The position numbers and the translations under genes were made by a program. A stretch of 60,133 nt of DNA from Podochytrium sp. JEL0797 (lineage: Eukaryota; Chytridiomycota; Chytridiomycetes; Chytridiales; Chytriomycetaceae). The notes beneath the pieces were generated by a model. The model worked only from the letters and a program-made list of their open reading frames with translations, was not told the origin of the DNA and did not search any database. Location of the stretch: NCBI GenBank assembly GCA_027596195.1, contig JADGJG010000048.1:1-60133 (forward strand), read 5' to 3'. Below, in pieces: positions 10,202 through 19,260 of the stretch; positions within the stretch are counted from its first letter, which is position 1; each line of letters starts with the position of its first letter.

Positions 10202-11144
10202 TCAAGCATCCATTGCATACTCCACAAACTCATCCAACAAAACAGGCCACGCGCTGTTGTCCTCGTAATTGCTCAAATCCTGCTTCACACCCGTGCTGAA
10301 ATCGTAGAAACTCTGCCATTGGTCCTTGTTGATCACTTTCACGCTTTCCGTGTCATCGAGGAATTGAATGAAGGCAGGAACGTGTCGGTACACGGATGAG
10401 TTTGTGAGGAGGAGGGTCCAGAGTCCTTTGGCTGTGGGAGAGTGTGTTCAGTTTCGAAAAGCGAAAGAATAAGAAATAGAAACACTACCCATCTCCACAG
10501 AGATATACTTTTGCTCCTTGGACTCCTTCCCAAACACAAACGCCCACTTGTACATCTCCTTCACCTCCACCGCATCTTCACACACGCGCGTCAACGCATC
10601 CCACTTTTTCGCGAGCTTGGTATTCGAATCGACACTGCGTATTCCAGCGTAAGCCAAAAACGAATGCACCCACACACACACACTAAAAGAAAAGACTCAA
10701 CTCCAACTTCTGCATCCCCTGCATCCACTCCGCCCTCGAGAAAACCCCCATCTGACTCGCCCCCAACCGATACGCCAACACAAGCACACCCTGGCTTCCC
10801 GCATCGACCCCCAAATCACCACACAGCCGCTCGATGCCTTCGATCCCCATTTCGTCCTCGTTCTCGTGTGCATCCGCGCAGCAGTCGCGGTACGTGTCGA
10901 ACCAGTGTGTGCACACTGTTGCGCTGAATTTTGCGGTGGTTGCGGCGGGTTTTGGAGTGGCGGTGGCGGGTCGTTTTGTAGTCGAAGTGGGTTGCTTTGC
11001 CGTGTTGCGTTTCTTTGGCGCAGGTGTCGCAGGGACAGGCCCCGTCGCGGATTTGGCAGAAGCAGAAGCCATGGACCGGGTGCGTTTCGTGCCCGTCGTG
11101 GGTGGGGACGTGGCGGGAGTGTCCTTTTGCTTTCGGGGTGGCAT
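10202..11144 (-). CDS. DCN1: DCN1-like cullin neddylation factor
   Basis: Scaffold-type E3 that promotes transfer of NEDD8 to cullins. Start ATG at 11144 ('MPPRKQKDT'). The first about 90 residues are a low-complexity Thr/Pro/Lys/Ala tail. The potentiating-neddylation domain follows: 'WFDTYRDCC', 'LCGDLGVDAGSQGVLVLAYR', 'LGASQMGVFSRAEWMQGM', then in later exons 'YKWAFVFGKESKEQKYIS' and the C-terminal 'WPVLLDEFVEYAMDA'. These are the family's landmark segments in order. The long basic tail replaces the short UBA or myristoyl N-terminus of other members. Introns lie near 10640-10680 and 10425-10490. The TGA is only 40 bases from the NUP160 start codon on the same strand. Confidence 0.88.
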
Positions 11145-11355
11145 TCGCGAGGATTTTGAAAGTGGAGTTCTTGTGGGATTTCGAAAAAACAAAATAAATA
11201 TCGACTTGGCGAAGAGTGAACGCGACAGATTCGCGGAATGTCTTTCGTGTCACAGCCATTATTTCAAATAAGAATACCACCAGTGGATTCCGAATCCCAC
11301 TCCAAAAAAAACACCGCAACAAACACACACCCTCCAAACACCCTCCACTCACCCC

Positions 11356-13305
11356 TCAATAATCCTTCCCAAACAAAAACGAAATACTCTCCCCATTATG
11401 AATCCTCCGAATAGCCTCCGCCAAAAGCGGCGCGATATCAAACACCTTAATCTTGCTACACTTCTTCATATGTTCATCCTGCGGGATCGTATTGCTCACA
11501 ATCACTTCATCAATCGGAGACTCATTGATGCGGTCAATCGCGTCCCCGCTGAGAATTGCGTGGGTAATGATGGCGTAGATTTTGGTCGCGCCGTTTTGTT
11601 GCAGGATTTTGGCGGCTTGGGTGATGGTGATGGAGGTGTCGGCGAGGTCGTCTAGATTTCATTTTTAAAAGGGGAAAAACCACCGGCTCAGTTCAGGGCG
11701 TGTCACACCAAAACTCCACAAAAACCAACTCACCAATCAGAATACAAACACGTCCCCTCACATGCCCCACAATCATCATGTCACTGACGAAAATCGGCGC
11801 TCCACTGCCACTCGTGCCCGTAGACGGAGTCGTGAGTCCCGCATTCGACATGGTCCGTCCCCCAGTCGGAACTTTGATGCGTCGGTCTTTGTGAATAAGC
11901 GCGAAATCAACGTTGAGTTTGTCGGCGATTTGTGTGGCTCTGTGCAAAGGAGTGGTGGGTTTTAACGGGGGGTGATAATGAAGGGGGGGTGGGGTCTGAC
12001 CTCTTGGCACCCCCAGCGTCAGGGGACACAATGACAGCTTTTCCATATTGAGGAATGTTTTCTCTAATGTACTTGAGGATCAGGGGTTGACTGTACAAGT
12101 TGTCCACCTGTATTGTTGGGTTTTGGGAGAGTTAGTATTCGCACGGGGCACCCCACACTAGACGTATTGTCTGCTTACCGGAATATCAAAGAATCCTTGA
12201 AACTGCGGGTCATGCAAGTCCATCGTAATAATATGATCGGCCCCTAAACCAAAAAACGTATTCAGTCAGAATCCCCCCTCACCCACCCCGCTGAAAGATC
12301 CCCCCTCACCAGCCGTAACCAACAAATTCGCAATCAAAGTCCCACTCCTCGCCGTCCAATGCTTATACCCCGTCGCCTCCGCCGCCACAGCCGCACTCGG
12401 CGCCGACGGAAACACCAACGCGTTCGAAAGATGTTTCTCCTTGGGAACCGTCAACGGAGTAACCACGATATTCGACTGCGAAATCGAGATGGTCGAAACA
12501 CGCGTGAGTGGGGCTCCTGTAGAGTTTCCGGCGGCGTCAATCGAAGGAACAGATTCGGTGCGGGTTTTGATGTTGCGTTGTTTGGCGGGGGAGGAGGAGA
12601 GGTCGTCGAGGGAGGTGGAGGTAGTGAGGGTCGAGTTTACACCGGCGGTGGAGGAGGAGAGTTGTTGAGGGGTTTCTTCGGCGATGGATGAATTCGACTT
12701 TGTTTGAGCGTCCTTTTGCTATTTTTTTGCTTTTGGGTGAGAAGCAGGAATCAAAGAGGGAATCTCCTCACCTTCGACAAGGCCAATTTGAGCGGGACGG
12801 GAGCCGGTCGTGACACAACGGGAGCGGTTGGGTCGAGGATGTGAGGCAGGTCCGGGGTCGCGCCGCCAAACAAGCCCTTGTACTTGTCGAGATCGTCGGG
12901 TCCAAGTCGCGTGAGCGTAGTCCCCGTCTTGCGGTCCGCAGCGCCAGGTTGTCTCGCATACGGAAACGAGGGAATCACGGCAGTCACTTTCCTAAACGAA
13001 ACCTCGTTCAACACCCACCCCAAAAAAAAACAAAAAAACCACACACACACTCACTTTGCACTCGCAGTCCTACAAGCCGCAATCATAATCAACAACTCCA
13101 TAAAGTTGTCATTCACGTTCCCACATCCACTCTGCACGATAAACACCTCAGCCCCACGCACGCTCTCGCCAATCTCAATGTTGGTTTCCTGGTTCGCAAA
13201 CTTGCGGAGCGTCACGCGGCCCGGTTGGATGCCGAGACGTTTGCAGATTTCTTCGCCGAGTTGAGGGTGGGAGGAGCCGTTGAGGACGGAGATGTTTCGC
13301 ATCAT
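11356..13305 (-). CDS. PRPP synthetase subunit (Prs1/Prs5-like, large insertion)
   Basis: Ribose-phosphate diphosphokinase family, which makes PRPP from ribose-5-phosphate and ATP. Exons from 13305 give '[19 protein letters not shown]', '[13 protein letters not shown]', then after an insertion '[19 protein letters not shown]', '[20 protein letters not shown]', '[13 protein letters not shown]', and the C-terminal '[16 protein letters not shown]'. An insertion of about 180 Ser/Thr/Pro-rich residues sits between the FPYARQ loop and YKHW, at a place comparable to the non-homologous regions of yeast Prs1/Prs5. The PRPP loop reads [10 protein letters not shown], where catalytic enzymes have DDxxDTGGT. 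This suggests a regulatory subunit of a hetero-oligomer. ATG could be 13305 or 13302. Confidence 0.85.
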
Positions 13306-13547
13306 CTTTGGGGGGCGGGGAGGTTTGCGAAAAAAAACTTTTTTTTTCCGGTTTTGCGGAATTTTGTGTGTGCATGTCGGCGAGATCTTCCCGAGGATCT
13401 TCCATCTCGATTGATTATCGTTGATTTACATATACACAGTTCACAAAAACAATGAATAATCGTATTGGCAAAAACTTCGCAATGGAATGCTCAAACAGCA
13501 AAAAATAAATCTCAAACCCATATTCCCACAACAAAAAAAAACCCGCA

Positions 13548-13989
13548 TCACTTGATGTGCACACCCGAAGAGCTTCCCCCCTTTCCACCCGAAGCAGCGG
13601 GAGATGGCGCGCGTGGTTGTCCTCCTACGCCACCGGCTCCAGCACCGTGCACATCCCCCAACGCACCGGCACCAAACAATCTGGCACCGACATCAGGCAA
13701 GAACATCATTTGGGTGAGACTGTCGAAACGCTTGTCAAACTAGATGTTGTAAGAATGTGGCAGTGGTCAGATTTTCTCCTTGAAAGAAAGTGGAGGACAA
13801 AAACAACGGCATCTCACCTCACTCTCCTCCTCTGCCTCCTTCCCCGTCGTCGCAGCGAGTGGCAAACGGAAAATAAGCGACCGCACAACCTTGTGAACGC
13901 GCTTCTTTTGCGTGAGGCTCGCTTCGATGAGGTCCAAAATGCCGTACTCGACGGCCGTGTTTTCTTGAAGAGTTTCTGTACAAATATAT

Positions 13990-14035
<46 letters not shown>

Positions 14036-14832
14036 TTTGAGAAAAAGCAATGCCCCGGAAGGCGGAAAACAACGGCAACTCAACTCAGAATCTCAGCTTG
14101 ACTCGGCGCGTTTCCCTGCACGATTTGATTGATGAGGTGCACGGCTGCGTTGTTCTTGCGACGGTGTTCGATGAGTTCCGAAATCATGCGAACCTGTTGC
14201 ACAAAAAATGGTGGCTCAGCAAAAACAGAAGGGGTCCAAACAGAAGGGGTCCATCACAAGAAGGGGTCCACCAAAATAAAGGGGGTTAACCACACACCTT
14301 GTGCTCTTCACGCTCCTTGTCGGCCAGCAACTCTCTCAAGATGATGACTTCTCTGGACTCCTGCGAAGCGTCGGTGGAAGAACGTGGTGGAACCGCGGGA
14401 GCCTGTTGAGGCAGTTGTGGCTGCTGCTGCTGCTGAGTTTCCTGAAACACAGCCCCATAAGGACGTCTGACACGTTCCAAAGGGTCGGTCGCAACTCCTG
14501 GGTAGAACTGGGCAAGGGGGTCGTATGAGGCGGCAGAAGGGGGTGTGAAGATGTCAGACGGTGTGGCGCGGTAACCCCCGCCGAGGTTCATGCCGCTGGC
14601 GCGGAAGAGGGACAGATCAAACTCGTCTTGGAGTTGTTGCTGGCGTTGGAAGTCTTGACGGAGACGGTCCATGTCGGTGGTGGGGAACTGGCGTGGGAAA
14701 CAACGCGGGTCGAGGGGTTGGTTCTGTGAGCCAAGGTGAGAGAGGGTTAGTGGATGGAGGGATTGAGAGTAGAGGGAGGGATATGCATACGGTGTCTTGG
14801 GAAAGGAGTTGGCGGATGAGCGAGGGGTTCAT
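13548..14832 (-). CDS. Unknown protein, Gln-rich with C-terminal helical part
   Basis: Start ATG at 14832 gives a short first exon 'MNPSLIRQLLSQDT', spliced over about 75 bases to 'NQPLDPRCFPRQFPTTDMDR'. Next come a Gln/Pro-rich middle (about residues 95-135) and helical segments: 'EVIILRELLADKEREEHK', 'ISELIEHRRKNNAAVHLINQ', and 'AVEYGILDLIEASLTQKKR'. The C-terminus is Gly/Ala/Pro-rich and ends at TGA 13548-13550. Around 290 residues in four or five exons. An intron near 13985-14090 carries a TG microsatellite. I do not recognise the family; consistent frame and clean splice sites support a real gene. Confidence 0.6.
13991..14031. repeat. (TG)n microsatellite
   Basis: About 20 uninterrupted TG units lying within an intron of the unknown gene at 13548-14832. 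Such tracts are length-variable. Confidence 0.95.
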
Positions 14833-15025
14833 CTTTTTGGCTTTTGCTTGGCTTGTTTTTCGAAAACGGGTAAGTCGCGAAAATCAGCGCGTTTTATATC
14901 CCGGCTTTGTTTTGAAGGGGTAGCACACGAACCCCCTTTCCGCCCCGTTTCGAAAAACACGTGGGCTCAAAAGCACCATGGGTCGTATCTCATAACCAGA
15001 CAGGGAAATCCAGTCGCCTTGTCTC

Positions 15026-15152
15026 GGGGGGGGGGGGGGGGGGCGGCCGGGGGGCCGCGCCCGGCGGCGGGGGGGGGGGGGGGGCGCGGGGGTGGGGGGG
15101 GGGGGGGGGGGGTTGGTGGGCGGGGGCGGGGGGCGGCCCCCGGGCGGCGGGG
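15026..15152. repeat. G-homopolymer block, probable sequence artefact
   Basis: About 127 bases that are almost all G, with isolated C and T, including runs of 18 and 19 G. Nothing comparable occurs elsewhere in the window. It sits directly before the splice donor (15180) of the exon that should carry the NAD-binding part of the sirtuin. Long G runs are a typical basecalling or assembly failure, so real sequence may be missing here. A G-quadruplex-forming repeat is the alternative. Confidence 0.7.
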
Positions 15153-15243
15153 TGTGTGGATTTGGGGGATGCGGGTTCGGTAAGTTTATCATTTTTTTTA
15201 TTCTCGTCTCACTAACGCCATGCCCTCCACTTCTTGTGTGTAG

Positions 15244-16002
15244 AACCCGAGACGGTTCTACGAATCCTTGGTAGACACGTACTCGACCCTCGCGCTCACC
15301 AAACAACCCACCCCACTAGCCCACCACCTCGTCCTCCACCTCGAATCGAAACACCTCCTCTCCCGCGTTTACACAACCACCGTCGACGGACTCCTCCCCG
15401 GCCTCGGGCTCCCGCGTGACGAAGTCGTGTTGGTGGGTGGAGACGTGGTTGGGGAGGGTGTGAGGTGTTTGAAGTGTGGCGGGGTGAAGGAGGAGGAAGG
15501 AGGGGAGGGTGGTGGTTTGCAATACGCGTCGAATGAAAGTGTGGTGGGAGTGGGGGGTGGGAAGTGGAGTACCGAGAGGTTGTTTGGGAGACTCATTCCG
15601 GAGATGTTGGCGCGGAAACCACCGAGTGCGGCGGCGCGACGCGGTCGTGGGTCTGTGGATGGGGTTGATTCGGTGTCGAACGATGCAAGTGCCACGATTC
15701 CGTGTCCCCGTCGTGGGTGCGTTCACGGTGTGCTTGCGCCTACGGTTCTACTGCGTGGAGAGGATGTGGATATGTGGGTTGATCAGCGGTTGGGCGGGTG
15801 GGCGCGTGTGTTGGATTTGGAGGGGGTTGAGGTTGTGGTTGTTGTGGGGGTTGAGGAGGCGGAGGTTGTGGGAGGGAGGGTTGTGCGGGAGGTTTTGGGG
15901 CGGGTGGGGAGGGGGAGGGAGGTGTGGGTTGTTGAGGGGGGTGTGGGGGAAGGGTTGAGGCGGTTGGAGGGGGGTGCGGGGTGGAAGTGGGGAGGGGTGT
16001 GA
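15244..16002 (+). CDS. Sirtuin-like protein, 3' exon, catalytic residues altered
   Basis: Sir2-type NAD-dependent deacylase fold. The exon follows a GTAAGT...TGTAG intron (15181-15243) and begins 'NPRRFYESLVDTYS', matching the NPxxFY segment of sirtuins. Next come 'PTPLAHHLVLHLESKHLLSR' and 'VYTTTVDGLLPGLGLP', aligned with the canonical YTQNIDGL...AGL. The Zn ribbon cysteines are present (CLKC, then CPRRGC about 85 residues later). The catalytic HG is replaced by GG ('VVLVGGD') and the QN of TQNID by TT. An insertion of about 80 residues splits the Zn module. The GAGxS exon is not visible upstream. TGA at 16000-16002. Probably inactive, decayed, or a divergent paralogue. Confidence 0.6.
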   Translation, partial: NPRRFYESLVDTYSTLALTKQPTPLAHHLVLHLESKHLLSRVYTTTVDGLLPGLGLPRDEVVLVGGDVVGEGVRCLKCGGVKEEEGGEGGGLQYASNESVVGVGGGKWSTERLFGRLIPEMLARKPPSAAARRGRGSVDGVDSVSNDASATIPCPRRGCVHGVLAPTVLLRGEDVDMWVDQRLGGWARVLDLEGVEVVVVVGVEEAEVVGGRVVREVLGRVGRGREVWVVEGGVGEGLRRLEGGAGWKWGGV

Positions 16003-16124
16003 ATGGGAATTAGAAATGGAATAATTTATATGAATCCTGGTGGAGTTTTGCATGAAACCCGAGAAAGAGAAACCAAGAAAAAGGGAAAAGGGGGGGGGCG
16101 GAAAGAAAAAAAATGGAAAAGGGT

Positions 16125-16196
16125 TGCTTATCCCAGGAATCGAACCTGGATTTCCACGGCCACAACGTGGTGTACTAACCGCTATACGAGATAAGC
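16125..16196 (-). tRNA. tRNA-His(GTG)
   Basis: The minus strand folds into a complete 72-nt cloverleaf without intron: acceptor GCTTATC/GATAAGC with discriminator A, anticodon stem CCACG/CGTGG around loop TTGTGGC (anticodon GTG), T-stem CCAGG/CCTGG with loop TTCGATT. A73 with no encoded G-1 agrees with eukaryotic tRNA-His, where G-1 is added afterwards. Immediately downstream on the minus strand is a pyrimidine tract (T-rich) suited to Pol III termination. Confidence 0.95.
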
Positions 16197-16589
16197 TGTG
16201 ATCGTTGTAGAGAAAACATTGCTTATATTTTGATTTGTGTTTTGATGATATTTTGTATATATTTTATAGCATTTGGACGACTATTACTGTTACACTGTAT
16301 TTACAACCGCGAATTTCTCCCACCTGCCGCTTCCTGCACGACATGAAACCATCCTACGATGGAACCTTTTTAATAAAAAAGGAGAATAAGTGGCGACGCG
16401 CAATTTTATATCCAACAACTCGCAGCCACCAATTCCTTTGCGAACCCTGCACCGTGCATAGCTCGAAAGCATAATGGAGAAATTTTAAGTTCGCAAAAAC
16501 GTCTTCCAAAATACTCTTTCCATCAACCCAATAAAAGCGGCATTTGCGGAAATACCACCTCAACCAAGATAGGGGCTGAAAAGTATTCC
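16197..16589. other. AT-rich spacer, nothing recognised
   Basis: Upstream flank of tRNA-His. Short frames exist on the minus strand but none resembles a known family, and no LTR-like termini are seen next to the tRNA. Confidence 0.4.
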
Positions 16590-17330
16590 TGTATCGGCGA
16601 ATCGGTCGAGCACGGACACGGTGCCGTAATTATGAAACCCAAGTCTCAAGGCGGGGCCGTGCAGCTCAAATTCGTCTCAACAGCGTTCCCGTCAATTAGA
16701 ATTTTACAATTTCATTCGGAAACGTAGGGCAAGTAAAGGGTCCGTCTCATGTGTACCGCCGTTGCAGTCTCCCCACAAACGTTGGCGCAGTTGTGTCGCC
16801 CGACACGACACGTTGTCCCCAGCAAGGGCATGTGGAGGCGACGATGAAATGAGTAGAACCCGAATCGCGATCAAGAGAATTTAATGTTTAGAAGAGCCGG
16901 AAACCCGGGTGTAATCGCGGTATTGACGTTTACTGCACCGTGGAGCAGCTGTTCGTACCCGGCGATGCTGTTTGGGCAAAATATATTCCTCCCGCACTCG
17001 GACCACATAACCACCTCGCCACAGTTGTTTATGGCAACAGATCGACAGAGTTGCTGTGGTCTGGTTTGGTTTAGCTCAAGTAAATATCCAAACGAGTGAA
17101 AAAAAACGTGATTCGCGAAGGTGGGAACCAAAAACATCCACATAACAGCTCGCGACTTCAATTCACCATCCAGCATGTCGTGAGGAATTCAACTGCAACA
17201 ACGGAAACCCTGCTGCAGCCACTCATCGAAATTCCGCATGCCCTATACGAACAGCTCTTCAGTCTCAAGGATAAACTTCAAAGAATATGTAAGGCACATC
17301 GTAGACCTCGGACAAATGGCCAGGCTGGTC
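16590..17330 (+). pseudogene. Decayed unknown coding sequence
   Basis: Plus-strand translation shows protein-like stretches broken by stops and at least one frame change. One frame gives 'GHGAVIMKPKSQGGAVQLKF', 'VAVSPQTLAQLCRPTRHVV' and 'NRDQENLMFRRAGNPG' with several intervening stops. After a shift near 16915 another frame gives 'VEQLFVPGDAVWAKYIPPAL', 'GNQKHPHNSSRLQFT' and 'IPHALYEQLFSLKDKLQRI'. The order suggests one gene or a transposon ORF that has decayed. I cannot name it. An antisense frame (16871-17176) is judged a shadow. Confidence 0.3.
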
Positions 17331-17668
17331 AGTTACATTTCATTTCTTCCCATTTCCCTTCTAACCCCCTTCCCCTTCTTTCCTCCTTCACTCCTTTTAT
17401 TTTTGAAAAGAAAAATATATATTTTTGTCGAGCAGCCTGATGGGTTTTTACGCCTCGCTTTTATTCATACGGGCATCGGTATGATCATGGATTTAATGTC
17501 AAGTCTCAATTTCTAATCTCCCTGTTGGAAATAATCTCCCATAAAGTTATTCACATTCTGCCATGAGATTATGAAAAAATCGTTCTTCTTCTCCCAAGAT
17601 CTCCTTTTTTAATTTCCACAGATTTCGACGAAAATTCTCGAGGGAGATTCTCCAAGTCCGCTAAATGT
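17331..17668. other. Pyrimidine-rich and AT-rich spacer
   Basis: A long C/T-rich tract (about 17335-17400) is followed by AT-rich sequence. No gene or RNA is recognised. Confidence 0.4.
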
Positions 17669-18056
17669 TTACTGAGAATCACACAGAAATAACGGTGGGC
17701 AATCTGGGCCGACATGCTTCCGTGAGAAAAAGTTAGCGTTTCGCTTATTTATTTTTGAATCCCACACTTCGATCATCCACCACAATATAGACCCCTCCAC
17801 CTGCACAAATCCCTGGAAAATCACCAACAACTCATTTTTTGATCCCTTGAACTGAGGAAACGCGTCTTCCAAATCCTCGAACGAGTACAAATCCTCCCAC
17901 TGTCTCTTGTTGGCAACATCCTTGGAAATATCGACTGTGGGCTTGACGATCGCAAGTTACGATCCGAGTTCAATGCACTTGAGTCCAAGATCCAAGGACG
18001 ATGCGGGGGACTTGTTGAGAAGGCTCTGAAACTGGGACATTGTGTGCGCAAATTTG
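17669..18056 (-). pseudogene. Unknown gene fragment with nonsense codon
   Basis: From the ATG at 18056 ('MSQFQSLLNKSPASSLDLGL') the frame is open, except for a TAA at 17957-17959, to 17669. After the stop it reads 'DVANKRQWEDLYSFEDLEDA' and 'PQFKGSKNELLVIFQGFVQV', a coherent protein-like stretch. The family is not recognised. The single stop suggests a recent pseudogene, or an intron whose borders I could not place. Confidence 0.4.
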
Positions 18057-18289
18057 GTTTCTGAGAAAATCACATCGAGAGGGCAAACGGCAAGGGGTTT
18101 CTCAGTTCCTAATACCGGGCGAAGAGTCTCTGGGATCATCACGCATTACCTTGTCACTTGCAACTGGGCTATTACGGGAAGTAGTCAATTTTCGAATTGA
18201 CGCGCACAGTTTGAGAAACATTATTACCCGTCGGCCAATGCGGTAGGTTCAGATCCGATTCTTTTGACCTTTGATCGGCCTTCGACTTG

Positions 18290-19107
18290 TCGTCGGCGTT
18301 CATTGCCAAATGCGCCTTTGATGGGAAGACGGCAATCTCGATCAAAATTCCACTTGGATTCAAGAAACCTCTCGGTATGACATTTCCTTATTTTCTAGCA
18401 TTAAGACCTTATCTAGTGTCTGCTTTTAGCCACCGGTAGTGCCTCGTTCAACAAGCAGTTCAACATGAGCCTTGAGAAAGTTGGAAACTATATCGTGATC
18501 CACGCCGCCGATGTCATGAAACTGTTTGCACCATCTACCGACAAGACTGTTGAGCATCTCAGGACTGTGGCCCAAAAAGTCCCAGAGGCAACCAAGCCGT
18601 TTCTGGTCGGCAACTTTTCTGCGAGCACTGTGCTCTGAGACGCGTTCAAGTCCAAGGCCTCCTCTTCCAGCTTGAACGTCATTGTTCCAAACCAAAGCGT
18701 ATGGAATCCAACATTCACCCCGATTCAACCCCGCCGAGCACAAACCTGCATCCAAAGTCTTGATTAATGGCACTTTACGTGCTAAACATGTGGTACTGTG
18801 GTTGGTCGATCACGGTGAGAGAGTCGAGTGTGGCCACACTGTCATTGAACGTGTAATGACGCCCGTCCACAAGGGCCAACGATATATTTCCTTTAAGATC
18901 TACGAAGGGCGTGTTCCAGGCCTGCAATATATGGATCCTTGTGATCGCAACATTCGCCACCTTGGTACCGTCAGCAGTGACGATATGGATCCGGACATGT
19001 TGCAGGAAAATGGGTATGTGGTCGCTCCTTTGCTCATTTGCTTTTTCCTGTTCTGTTTCGCAGGGCTTGAGCCCGGTCAATTTCTGACGACCACCACGCG
19101 TGACTAA
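18290..19107 (+). pseudogene. Hsp70-family (HSPA12-like) pseudogene
   Basis: A plus-strand exon piece ending 'FDGKTAISIKIPLGFKKPL' is followed by a GTATGA...TTTAG intron (about 18375-18429). The next exon reads 'VEHLRTVAQKVPEATKPFLV' and continues 'GNFSAS', the phosphate-2/adenosine region of HSPA12-type chaperones, where functional copies have FLVGGFAES. A TGA at 18637-18639 interrupts it, followed by 'DAFKSK' and 'VIVPNQSVWNP' in frame. The C-terminal part ('VMTPVHKGQRYISFKIYEGR') is the substrate-domain-like end. The N-terminal ATPase lobe is missing or decayed. Family call rests on motif order. Confidence 0.6.
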
Positions 19108-19260
19108 ATGCGAAAAATGAACGGAGCAGTTATTTTTTTTTGTAGGAAGTAATTGGCGGTTTGAATAAAATCTCTCACACGAATGCTGCATGAGAATTAA
19201 TGATTGGCGGAATTGCCAGAAGAGTCGGAGGCCCTCGAAAAAAAATACACTCGACCTTCC

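Noticed and set aside
10161..10202. Trans-splicing or operon between DCN1 and NUP160
   Set aside because: A CAG precedes the NUP160 ATG, but this is a single case without a leader sequence; close spacing alone is not evidence.
14880..15180. First sirtuin exon with a GAGxS NAD-binding motif
   Set aside because: No such motif is found in any plus-strand frame; the available frame is poly-Gly from the G block.
16871..17176. Minus-strand frame slightly reminiscent of an RCC1 repeat ('NNCGEVVMWSECG')
   Set aside because: Only one vague match; the plus strand gives a longer coherent, though broken, reading.
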